From positions 7,060,230 to 7,124,229 of the forward strand of contig CM030932.1 in NCBI GenBank assembly GCA_018136815.1: 64,000 nt of DNA. The letters run 5' to 3'. Numbering within the stretch: the stretch's first letter is position 1; every line of letters begins with the position of its first letter. Below are positions 55,308 to 64,000 of the stretch, one piece after another. Below the pieces are notes generated by a model, which did not search any database, was not told the DNA's origin, and was given only the letters and a program-made list of their open reading frames with translations. The stretch comes from Isochrysis galbana (Eukaryota > Haptophyta > Isochrysidales > Isochrysidaceae). Made by a program: the position numbers and the translations under genes.

Positions 55308-55888
55308 CTCACTCCCGGCCATCCCAGCCGTGCCTCCCGCCGATCGTTGCCCTTCCGTCTCGTCGCATATCGAGCCCGTGGTCATGCTCGATCCGTCACA
55401 ACCCACCACCAAAAGCAGAAATCGTCTTCTGCTCCTGGGTGGTGGACTTGGCGCAAGGAAAATTTTCAGTGTTTTTGTGACAGTGTTCACTTTGGGGTCA
55501 ACGGAGTAGTAGGTAGTTGAGTATGTTCAAACGGTCAAAAAGTTTGAGTTGAGATCGCGTTCGACTATTTTTACCACCTACTTGTATACTCCTCTCTCCT
55601 CTAACTTCTCTCTCCTCTAACTCCTCTCTCCTATCTCTCCTCTCTCCCTCACTCATCACTTCTCTCCTCTCTCCTCTCTCCTCTCCTCTCTCCCTCTTCT
55701 CCCAACACGTGCGACCGATTCCGGTAAACAAACGAAACAGCTTGGCCATCATGAGAATCTCGTGTACGCAAAGCAAAGTTCTTCCCGCAACATTCATAAG
55801 AACTCCGAGCACTGGATAGAGGTTAGAAGCGGGCCAGAGCTGGAGGAGAGCCGGGAAGGGAGAGGAGAGTGGGAGGGGGGGGAGGCGG
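55308..55888. other. Intergenic, CT-rich upstream of the LRR gene
   Basis: 55590-55700 consists of CTCCTCTCT repeats. 55366-55400 resembles 48835-48870 inverted. No gene is seen. Confidence 0.4.
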
Positions 55889-56965
55889 ATGGCGGGGGGA
55901 GGGGGCAAGGTCATGGGGGGGAGAGGGAGGGGCGAAGGGGAACGGGCAGTGGGGCTCCGTGCAGCGAGAGCAGGCCACAAGGGCCGCCCTCCCACCCATC
56001 GCTTGGCGGACACGCCTACCTCCTCTCTGAGGACACCTCTCAGCGAGCCAAGACGGAAGCCCAGGCGCCCACCCACGGTGCCGCGAGCAGTGCTCCGCCC
56101 CCCTGCATCTACACCGCAGCGGACATCGTCCAAAGCACCAAATGCCATCGGGAACCTGTTTGTTGGTCGAGCTCGCTCGGAGCCACAGATCACTGTGACG
56201 AACGCCCGAAGCCTGGCAAGAGGCGCTGTTGCTGCAGAAATCACTCGCTTAGCTACGGCTCGGTCACCAACGGTAGCCTGCGTCAAGGCGCGACGTGACA
56301 TTCCCGCGTTGCCAATCACGCGGATGCGTTCTCCGACGTGTTGGCTCGATGAATTGGATGACGACACTTTCGACGCCCTTACAAGTGCCCTTATGCATCC
56401 ACTCAATCCCAGTGTCGCCGGGCGGCTTGCGTCCTGCTCGCGATCACTTCTAAAACGCCTGGGGCCAAAGCTCGCTAAGTTGCGGCAGCAGCACGGACTC
56501 GCAAAAAGTCTTTGTGCAAAGGCAGGTACAACTTGTTCAGCGATGCGTGATACAAAGCGTGTGGTCTGGGGTCAGAGGGATCTCAATGATGGCGACATAA
56601 TCACGTTTGCCACATTGATGATTGCCGGACACCTCGAGAGGATCAAATTCTTGGGATTGCACCAAAACAGGATTTCTGATGTGGGGGCAGAAGCGCTTGC
56701 ATCAGCACTCTGCGGAGGACACATGCGACGCTTGCAGGTGCTTGACCTTTCCGGGAATCGTATTGGTGCCGATGGACGTCGCGCACTAGGCGTCGCCCTT
56801 GGACGGCCAGGTGCGCTGCAATCACTCGTTAGCATTAGTCTGGTCAACAATCATCGCAACTTGCAGTTGAGTGATACGTTACGGTCATCGCTTGTTGGAC
56901 AAGTCGCACTCGCTAGGAGCTGTAAACGGCTTATTAGTGCAAAGGGGCTTATAGCCGAGTGTTGA
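55889..56965 (+). CDS. Small leucine-rich repeat protein
   Basis: Up to 358 aa from ATG 55889. The first ~130 residues are basic and low complexity, and the true start may be further in. Residues ~155-200 (LDELDDDTFDALTSALMHPL, NPSVAGRLASCSRSLLKRL) resemble an F-box-like or helical cap. Residues ~225-330 contain RNI-type LRRs: LNDGDIITFATLM, LERIKFLGLHQNRISDVGAE, ALASALCGGHMRRLQVLDLS, GNRIGADGRRALGVALGRPG, LVSISLVNNHRNLQ. These are three complete repeats, typical of binding modules. The partner is unknown. It is the second LRR gene in the window but not a close paralogue of the one at 7-9 kb. Confidence 0.65.
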   Translation: MAGGGGKVMGGRGRGEGERAVGLRAARAGHKGRPPTHRLADTPTSSLRTPLSEPRRKPRRPPTVPRAVLRPPASTPQRTSSKAPNAIGNLFVGRARSEPQITVTNARSLARGAVAAEITRLATARSPTVACVKARRDIPALPITRMRSPTCWLDELDDDTFDALTSALMHPLNPSVAGRLASCSRSLLKRLGPKLAKLRQQHGLAKSLCAKAGTTCSAMRDTKRVVWGQRDLNDGDIITFATLMIAGHLERIKFLGLHQNRISDVGAEALASALCGGHMRRLQVLDLSGNRIGADGRRALGVALGRPGALQSLVSISLVNNHRNLQLSDTLRSSLVGQVALARSCKRLISAKGLIAEC

Positions 56966-57469
56966 TGGCGTGCGAGGGCGGCGTTTGTGAAGAGGCCGAA
57001 GGACATTTGAGTTGGGGCGACTCTTGCTGGTCGTTTTCGAACCTCGCCCGATTTGATATCCTCTTAATATTCTCGCGCGCGAGCATGCATCCGATACCAT
57101 GTAGCCACGCCCGTTCCCTCAGCTTCCTCCCTCAGCAACCCGCCTTGTGGCCCACTCCTCTCGTGCGCTACTTCTACTACTTACTGCTTAGGGTTGGGGG
57201 CCCAGGATGCATATGTGGCAGATGTGCGGGGGTGAGAAAAAACCTTTTGATGTTCTCGCCTCCCTCGATACTTTGGGCCTCTACCGTGCAGCTACACCCA
57301 CACATTCTCTCACTTTTCTTCTCGGAAGCGGAACATCCGGCGAGAGCTAGAATTTGACGAAATAGGCGACGCGAAACGCCAATCATACAGGATACTGGGG
57401 GGGGACTTCAATTGTGAATTGTGTTGAGAGCATCGCCCACGACACTCAGGACACAGGGAGTCGGAGCCA
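56966..57469. other. 3' flank of LRR gene; no gene seen
   Basis: No supported feature beyond a TTTTCTTCTCGGAAGCGG stretch and a G run at 57397-57406. Confidence 0.35.
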
Positions 57470-57590
57470 TAACAACCAACTTTTATAAGTGGGGGTCAAT
57501 GGGGGCCTCGTGCCACCCTCACTCCATCCCTGACACCTCTGGGGGTGGGCCCGTACAACGTATAACCAACCCCAGCCCCTACCCCTACCT
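57470..57590 (-). repeat. Family A repeat, right-end fragment
   Basis: AACTTTTATAAGTGGGGGTC and AATGGGGGCCTCGTGCCACC correspond to the right end of family A copy 3 in inverted orientation. About 120 bp remains. Confidence 0.7.
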
Positions 57591-57607
57591 TCTTTCTAGT
57601 TCTAAGA

Positions 57608-57676
57608 TAAAACAACTGAGCGTTAGTACCACTACTCCCACTAGCCCGGTACTATCACGACACCCCTCAGCGCACC
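57608..57676 (+). repeat. 69-bp block identical to 46553-46621
   Basis: This is the same sequence as near family A copy 3, but here the following A sequence is missing and replaced by CTGAGGTGTCG. It marks a recombination or truncation junction. Confidence 0.75.
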
Positions 57677-57869
57677 TGAGGTGTCGTTCCGTCAATTGTG
57701 GGACATGAGTCGAATTGAGCGATCGAATGTCCACAGTTGTTATTTTAAAATTAAATGTAGACTAGCGTAACATTCCCTGCTTCCCGCGACGCGTGTCCCC
57801 CCCCCGGAGGGCGCCGTGTCGGCGCTTTTCGATTGTGATTCGCGATGTGCATCGGCCCCCTGCGGGGCA

Positions 57870-58795
57870 ACCTACTTTTATAAGTGGGGGTCAATGGGGG
57901 CCTCGCGCCCCCCTCTCTCCATTGCAGACACCCCCCGGGGTGGGCCCGTACATTCAACCCCAGCCAGCCCCTGCCCTCTGGCAGGGGCAGGGCACTCATC
58001 AATACAGCCCAGACCCCTAGTGGGCGCGGGCCGCGAGCCGCACTCCCAGGCCCGCATGGGCCTGCTCTCGTACTGAGTACTGACTCCCCCCCCCATCCCT
58101 GGTCGCCAGGCAGACATAGGCCTCAGGGCGGCACCCAAGGCCAGCGAGGCGAGCGAGGGAGAGGCAGGGGGGGCCAGGGGCTGAGCCCCAGCCTCCACTG
58201 CCCCCTGAGCTGCCCTTGCTGGCCCTCTGGGCGCCCCTGAAGGACCTCTGAGAGCAGGCCATGGCGCGCCGCATGGCGACGCGCCGCAGGGACCGGGGCG
58301 GAAGAGAATGGAACGAGGGAGAGGGGGGGATTTGCACCCCCCCCCGATGGAGTGTGGTGAGAAACGAGCCCCGTCTGCGTTAGCAAACGGGCGAAGGGGG
58401 GCGGCTGGCGACAGGAGAGGCGAGAAGAAGGGAGTGGCTCAAGACGTCTCTGTGGCAGGTATCGGGGGGCGCAGACATTTATTTCTTCGAGGACCGCTCG
58501 CGGCGCGAGCTGTAAGGGCCGTTCTCCTTTTTTGACGAGAGGTTCCTCCCCCCCCCCTCGGTGCTTTTTCCCGGAGAGTCGGCCGGCGTCGACCGGACCG
58601 CCTCAATGGGTTTTCCCTCATTTTAACTTGTGGGGAGTTAGAATGGGAGCCGGGGGCCTGCGAGGGGGGAGATGTGGAAGGGTGCATAGGAGTATGTATC
58701 TGTGACAACAGCACGCGCCAAGGTGTACGGGCAGGTGCGCTGAGGGCTGTCGTGTTAGTACCGGGCTAGTGAGAGTAGTGGTACTAATGCCCTGC
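57870..58795 (-). repeat. Family A dispersed repeat, copy 4 (inverted)
   Basis: The order is reversed relative to copies 1-3: ACTTTTATAAGTGGGGGTCA (57872), GGGCCCGTACATTCAACCCC, CAGTGGGC..., GCCGCATGGCGACGCGCCGC (58268), GTTAGCAAACGGGCGAAGG, GAGAGTCGGCCGGCGTCGAC and the left flank to ~58795. Frames inside are not conserved with other copies. Confidence 0.85.
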
Positions 58796-58796
58796 G

Positions 58797-59330
58797 GGGC
58801 GCCGTGCGTGCGCATGTCAACTTTTTCCCCTAAGGCCCACATTCACGTAAAGTAGCCATATAAGAGATGTTTCGTCACGCAGCACGTGTGATGACTTGCA
58901 ATCATTGTGCACGCCGTGCGCCGTGCATCGCCCCCCCCCCCCCGCGGGGGCGCCGTGACAATTTCCCCCCTGTGCGTACCCATAAGGCCCACACTCACGT
59001 AAGTAGCCATATAAGAGATGTTTCGTTGCGCAGCACGTGTGATGACTTGCAATCATTGTGCACGCCGTTCGTGGGCACGGCGCGATGTGCATCGCCCCCC
59101 CCCCCCCCGCGGGGGCGCCGTGCGTGCGCATGCCAATTTTTCCCCTGTGCGTACCCCTAAGACCCACAATCACGTAAAGTAGCCATATAAGAGATGTTTA
59201 GTTGCGCAGCACGTGTGATAACTTGCAATCACACTGTGCACGCCGTGCGTGGGCACGGCGCGATGTGCATCGGCCCCCCCGCGGGGGCGCCGTGCGTGCG
59301 CATAGCAACTTCCAGGAAGGTGCACGCCGT
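58797..59330. repeat. ~165-bp tandem repeat, three copies plus a partial
   Basis: Each unit contains GGGGCGCCGTG(CGTGCGCAT), TTTCCCC, CACGTAA(A)GTAGCCATATAA, GAGATGTTTCGT, GCAGCACGTGTGATGACTTG, CAATCATTGTGCACGCCGTG and a C-run ending CCGCGGGGGC. Units start near 58797, 58945, 59110 and 59283. CATATAAG in each unit could act as a TATA-like element. Confidence 0.85.
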
Positions 59331-59519
59331 GCGTTCACTCTTTCCGCGGGGGGACTCTGGACGCAGAGGCGGTCGGGGACCGTGGGGGCACCCCCTGGGG
59401 CAGACTAGCATAAACAACTTTTCCCCCGCGGCGCATGTTCCCCCGCGCTTTTCCTCTGCGCCCGACCCGCCACGTCTTTGCGGGTGTTTTGTTTTAACGA
59501 CGTCGATCGTAATTTCCCA

Positions 59520-59747
59520 TTATGGTGTGATACCGTGGTGCAGCTGTTGAACATCCCAACCATCGTCCTCCATTTCAAATATTAGTTGTGCATCATCATA
59601 CACTTCAGTATCTGGCCGTGGTTGTCCCGACTCTTGCTCCATCTCTAATATTTCAGCCAATCTGATTAATTTCCGTCTCCTGAACTCTTGGATGACCGAG
59701 GCATTTCTCGGGTTAGGGTTGGACCCTCGAAAGGCGTAGGGATACAT
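59520..59747 (-). CDS. Small hypothetical protein (75 aa)
   Basis: ATG 59747 opens MYPYAFRGSNPNPRNASVIQ, EFRRRKLIRLAEILEMEQES, YDDAQLIFEMEDDGWDV. The helical, charged composition looks coding, but no family is recognised. It could be an exon of a larger or broken mobile-element gene; it begins just after an A-rich stretch (59764-59776). Confidence 0.3.
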   Translation of the reverse strand: MYPYAFRGSNPNPRNASVIQEFRRRKLIRLAEILEMEQESGQPRPDTEVYDDAQLIFEMEDDGWDVQQLHHGITP

Positions 59748-60024
59748 TTCTTCTTATCCATTGGAGAAAAAAATTTACGGTGTGTGCGAAAAGTTTTTTA
59801 CCCGTGACATGGCAACACGCCGAGCAGCTGGCAAACTCTACACGCAGGCCGTCCTCGCATCACGGATCTCGCCACCCAAGATCAGCCAAGCGATATCGAA
59901 AAGAAAACTCAGCACGGATCTCGCATCACGAAGAAGATGAAAACTCAGCACGCGTAGCTGGGGGTATAATAGACCAAATAACCTGACAATTGAGCCGGGG
60001 GGGGGAAACTGCGCCCAATGTGGG

Positions 60025-60048
60025 GTGTGTGTGTGTGTGTGTGTGTGT
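60025..60048. repeat. (GT)n microsatellite
   Basis: About twelve GT units, followed by AAAATAAAACAAATAACC. Confidence 0.9.
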
Positions 60049-60094
60049 AAAAATAAAACAAATAACCTGGCCCTCTTTTGACGGAACGCGACTT

Positions 60095-60207
60095 TGCCCG
60101 CACGCCTTGAAGTGGTGGCACAGACACATACACATATGCATCCCTTCAAATCTCCCCCCTCGCAAACCCCCGGCTCCCACCCATTATAACTCCCCACAAG
60201 TTACAAT
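60095..60207 (+). repeat. Family A repeat, left-end fragment
   Basis: CCCGCACGCCTTGAAGTGGT to CCACAAGTTACAATGA matches 46624-46735 and then stops. It is joined directly to the 70-bp repeat at 60211. Confidence 0.8.
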
Positions 60208-60210
60208 GAT

Positions 60211-60280
60211 GTCGAACACGCGATGACTACAGGCTCATAGGCAGAGGGCCGTTCGATCGAGCCGGCAGCTGACGCGGTCG
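60211..60280 (-). repeat. 70-bp repeat, inverted copy of 748-817
   Basis: It is the reverse complement of 748-817 with three mismatches (shared core GGCCGTTCGATCGAGCCGGC). It sits directly at the broken end of a family A fragment. Confidence 0.85.
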
Positions 60281-60728
60281 TGAAAGGGTCGTTGATTGTT
60301 GCTTGCGGGAAGATGTCTGACAGATCATAGTAAGAGTCGGGTCTGAGAGTGTCTGCCATCGAGCGCTACGAGCGATGAGGTAGACCGGAGGTCGGAGGAT
60401 TGCGACGCGTGGCGTCGGAGAGTAGAGACGAGGCTAGCTAGCGAGCTAGTGGAAGAGAGGGAGAATGAGAATGAGAGCTTCTTAGGTCCGAGGTAGACAC
60501 GGGAGACTACAACAAATGGCCTCAAAAAGTCTGAGGGCACAGAACCACACAAACTAAACCAAACGGGGCGAAAACTAACCACATCTGGACGGACGGCCAG
60601 GCGTCGGCACCAGGGCAACTCGGCAACGCGCAGACATGCGACAGAGGGGTCGGAACAACGAGGGCGGACCTCGCTGGGGAGCTACGACCGATACACTGAG
60701 AGAATGCAAAAGACGATCATGGAACATT

Positions 60729-61245
<517 letters not shown>

Positions 61246-61395
61246 ATCTGCAACACGTAACACTCACTATCAGTAGTGTACAGGGGAGTCGCCTTTTGTG
61301 CATGAGAGTAGTTGGCCCATGGCTGCGCGCGAGGCAAGAAGCTCAACCATTTTTTTGACGGGGAGCCCCAACAATTATCAGGGGCTAGATCTTTG

Positions 61396-63948
61396 TCAAT
61401 CCGGATGTGGCCATGCCTGCCTAGTGCGGGAGGACAATAACGGTATTTGGGCATTTTCCTCTTCATAGTCCCAGGCCGCGAAAAATGCTGTGAGCTTCTG
61501 GCTGAGAGCCTTTCGCGAGTGCCCGGTTTCGATAATGTGTTCGAAGAGCCACCCTTCCTCCTTAGCACCCGGAGCCGAGCCGGCGGCGCGGCACTTGGCG
61601 ATGTGGTCCTCGATAGCTTCTGAGACGGCACGGGCGGTCGGGTAGCGCGATAACACATTCTCGATTTTCGGTGCCGTCATGCCATCGATCGATAGCAACA
61701 TCGCACCAAACTCGGCGCTGCGAGGCCGTGCAGGCTGCGTGCGTGCGCAAAACAGCGTATACGTGCAAAGTGCACCGTCCTCTTGCATTCGAGCTGGCGT
61801 CTTGGAGCCGGCAGCTCGCGCGACGCGTGCCACTGCAGCCGAAAGGAAGGACATAGTGTCCGCGGTTGACCTTGATCTGTGGACAAGCAGGCCATCTACC
61901 ACCTCGATTCGCGCAAGTTCAAGCTTCATCCTGTTCCGCTCACCTAGATGGGTCCAGCGTTCAATCGACCCCTCGACAAGATAAAACGGACGGGCTAGAC
62001 CGCAGCGTCGCAACCTCACTTTCTGCGATGTGAAGTGACGCGCATCGCGTATCGTGGTGAGGAAATCATCGACTACTTTGCGCTCGACCACTGTGTCTAA
62101 GACAAGGGCCTCCTCCCACGCCGAGTCCGGAAACTCAAGGGCGACACTCACGTCGGCAGCTGAGCGCCCGCTGGCCGTTGACCCCATGCGACCACAGCCT
62201 TGACGATTTTCTCCTCTTCCCCGACCACGTGCCTGACCTAGATCCTCAACCGCGGCTAGGGCGGTCGCCGTACTCATGTCGTGAGCTCTAGCGTGGGCAG
62301 TGATCGCTCTCGGCATAGCAACGATGAGGAAATCGCCGACTGGGAGGGCCTTCTTAGTCACACTCGCACCATGCCTTCTTACATACTGGCCTAGCGTATC
62401 GCAGATGGCGTCTGCCAAACATGACCGTGAGAGCTTCTCGCGCGAATCAACCACAACTAGTAGCTCGTGACTCGAAAGCAATGGGAGTGGCTGCATGGCC
62501 GAGGTCGGTAAGGGGCAGTGCGCTCTTGTGGTTTCCTCATCCTGCACAATCACATATTCCGGTGGCACGAGAGGTTGGGTCACCGCCATTCGTTCATTAA
62601 TAGCATGGTCCGTGACATGCTCGTTGCCTGTGGCATACTCGCAGCTCATAGCCGCATCTTGACCTGCGAAGTCGGGCCTCAATCGCTTGGGTGGAACAAC
62701 AAAGGGCGGGCTGCCCTCAACCTGCGTCTCTCTTGGCTCAGGAGATGGTTGCAGTATTCTATGTGAAGGCGATCCCAACAGCTGAAGCGAACCTATCGGC
62801 GATTGCTCCCGCGACGGCAGGGATGCCTGATTGAGCAGAGATCCGTTCTCTCTCATCGAATATTCCCCATGGGTCGTGATGGAGGGTGAAATCGTGGATG
62901 GATTGATTGTGGTTGACACATTCAGTTGGTGCCGGACACGGGGAAGAATCTGATAAGACAGTACATTTCTACGGCAGTCCTTAGCCGAAAGTTCCACATC
63001 GGTGTCTGGCTGGACATCGATGGCACTGCCAGAAGCATCTACCAGCGTCTCTGAGCAGCAATCTACACCAATCGAAGAATTTTTTCCGTCGACCTCACCA
63101 AGACGGCAGGCCGACTCGTAGACGCGCATTGGTACCTCTATTGTGGTAGTATTAACGTCTCCCTTTAACGGAGGGTGAATGGGCCGATCTCGCTGTATCG
63201 TGCATGACTCCATGCTACCTGCTGGAAGCTGCGAAACAGTTGCTGCTACAACCTCATCCGCAGCCGTGTCACTCATGTGCTTGACGATCTCAGCAGCAAG
63301 AAGTCTCCCAAGTTCTCGCCCACAAAGCTGTGTATCGGGTGCGTTCGGCCCAGTGCTAGAGCTGAGTGCGTACATATGTGTTCTACCCCTAGTTTCACAG
63401 AGGATCAGGTCATTCTTCACCATTGTGGCGAGAGCGCCACGGATCGCACCTAACTGTAACTTTCGGCCGCCGCGGACACCGCCTCTGCCACAAGTACCCC
63501 ACCCTCTGCCGCCACCAATTGATGAAATTGCACGAGTCTCTAGATGAACCGTCGGGCACAAGGGCTGCGCTAGGGCTGTCAGTTCAGCGACAGACAGTGG
63601 CTCCTGCCCGGCTTCGGCTGCTCGATGCAACGCCACCAGTATCGCTGCGTGTGCACTCACCGCACCATGCGCATCGAGGAGTTTAGGCTTGTATGCTCTC
63701 ACACGTGGACGGTAAGTTGCGTGACCCAAATCACCATCATCAAGCGAGGCTTCGTTCGACGGCACTTCTCCATGAGTGATGGGCAAGCCATTGTGGGCCA
63801 AAGCAACTGACGGCCCTGAATTTGCAGCATTGCTGTCGATTGCAGAGTGGCTTGTGCCAGCCAGACAGATGTCAGCTGTGGAATTCGCAGGGTATGCGGG
63901 GCGCTTCCTACTAGCCCTCAGGACAGCTCGCAGAGGCACTTCAGACAT
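61396..63948 (-). CDS. MUS81: MUS81 structure-specific endonuclease subunit
   Basis: 850 aa from ATG 63948 in a single exon; the frame is open to the window edge, so 5' exons may be missing. Residues ~80-190 are the winged helix (YRPRVRAYKPKLLDAHGAVS, GAIRGALATMVKNDLILCET). A long disordered stretch follows. The ERCC4 nuclease domain starts ~497 (ELLVVVDSREKL), with LPVGDFLIVAMP, and the signature VVERKVVDDFLTTI at ~618 (ERKxxxD), RCGLARPFYLVEGS. The tandem HhH domain is at the C-terminus (MLLSIDGMTAPKIENVLSRY, near 750). MUS81 pairs with EME1 to cut branched DNA at stalled forks and crossovers. Between VGDFL and VVERK there is a ~60-residue insert (ARGRGRGENRQGCGRMGSTA). The N-terminal HhH found in animal and fungal MUS81 is not visible. 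A family C TIR or repeat does not interrupt it. Confidence 0.92.
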   Translation of the reverse strand: MSEVPLRAVLRASRKRPAYPANSTADICLAGTSHSAIDSNAANSGPSVALAHNGLPITHGEVPSNEASLDDGDLGHATYRPRVRAYKPKLLDAHGAVSAHAAILVALHRAAEAGQEPLSVAELTALAQPLCPTVHLETRAISSIGGGRGWGTCGRGGVRGGRKLQLGAIRGALATMVKNDLILCETRGRTHMYALSSSTGPNAPDTQLCGRELGRLLAAEIVKHMSDTAADEVVAATVSQLPAGSMESCTIQRDRPIHPPLKGDVNTTTIEVPMRVYESACRLGEVDGKNSSIGVDCCSETLVDASGSAIDVQPDTDVELSAKDCRRNVLSYQILPRVRHQLNVSTTINPSTISPSITTHGEYSMRENGSLLNQASLPSREQSPIGSLQLLGSPSHRILQPSPEPRETQVEGSPPFVVPPKRLRPDFAGQDAAMSCEYATGNEHVTDHAINERMAVTQPLVPPEYVIVQDEETTRAHCPLPTSAMQPLPLLSSHELLVVVDSREKLSRSCLADAICDTLGQYVRRHGASVTKKALPVGDFLIVAMPRAITAHARAHDMSTATALAAVEDLGQARGRGRGENRQGCGRMGSTASGRSAADVSVALEFPDSAWEEALVLDTVVERKVVDDFLTTIRDARHFTSQKVRLRRCGLARPFYLVEGSIERWTHLGERNRMKLELARIEVVDGLLVHRSRSTADTMSFLSAAVARVARAAGSKTPARMQEDGALCTYTLFCARTQPARPRSAEFGAMLLSIDGMTAPKIENVLSRYPTARAVSEAIEDHIAKCRAAGSAPGAKEEGWLFEHIIETGHSRKALSQKLTAFFAAWDYEEENAQIPLLSSRTRQAWPHPD

Positions 63949-64000
63949 TGCGGCATCGTACAGCGCGTGAGACTCCTCCACATGAGAATATCCTTTATTC

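Noticed and set aside
58800..59330. CRISPR-like array
   Set aside because: The ~165-bp units are whole-unit tandem repeats with no short repeat/unique spacer alternation, and this is eukaryotic DNA.

Overview
This is nuclear DNA from a eukaryote, most likely a photosynthetic microalga. Genes are split by short canonical GT-AG introns (67-357 bp, donors often GTGCGT or GTGAGT). The conserved proteins are eukaryotic: V-ATPase subunit d, ribosomal protein S15A/uS8, MUS81, a USP-type deubiquitinase, a JMJD4-type oxygenase, a PP2C phosphatase and a mitochondrial adrenodoxin-type ferredoxin. A PsbP-family protein with a twin-arginine lumen signal implies a plastid. The donor style, very GC-rich low-complexity tracts and repeat load would fit a haptophyte or another high-GC alga, but I cannot fix the lineage. 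One 100-bp run of N (24801-24900) marks an assembly gap.

Layout. 1-9 kb: an unknown minus-strand gene (875-2094), the PsbP-like gene (2903-3562), mitochondrial ferredoxin (5332-6700, four exons) and a leucine-rich-repeat protein (7141-9015, five exons). 10.7-13.4 kb: a probable mobile locus. A plus-strand chromodomain gene, whose C-terminal part resembles a 2-oxoglutarate/Fe(II) dioxygenase fold, converges on a minus-strand pogo-like DDE transposase; both look damaged. 13.7-25.8 kb: JMJD4-like oxygenase, a 1257-aa USP deubiquitinase, a Mug/TDG-type DNA glycosylase cut off by the gap, and a four-helix membrane protein. 29.3-32.9 kb: a minus-strand reading frame fusing a PSMG4-like proteasome chaperone domain to 6-phosphogluconolactonase, divergent from a 522-aa protein with an acylation-type N-terminus. 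33-40 kb: nested repeats around RPS15A. 40.2-41.7 kb: V-ATPase subunit d. 42-50 kb: repeats with a small F-box gene. 50.3-51.9 kb: PP2C. 52.7-55.3 kb: a TIR-bounded segment holding a Copia remnant. 55.9-57.0 kb: a second LRR protein. 57-61 kb: dispersed and tandem repeats and a ~515-bp GA microsatellite. 61.4-63.9 kb: MUS81.

The housekeeping genes are unrelated in pathway and are not arranged as operons; neighbours are often divergent. The most distinctive content is the repeat landscape. One family (here B) has ~22-26-bp terminal inverted repeats beginning TA-CAGTATGGGTGCACC and may be mobilised by a pogo-like transposase such as the one at 12-13 kb. A second (C) has termini TA-GGGCGGTCAAACAG and brackets other repeats. 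A third (A) is a ~0.45-0.9-kb GC-rich dispersed repeat that recurs at least four times. Several repeats also occur as inverted copies tens of kilobases apart.

All exon joins were inferred by hand from splice consensus, frame and family alignment. Intron positions are most secure where a conserved motif spans the join (USP, PP2C, V-ATPase, RPS15A, ferredoxin, DNA glycosylase).
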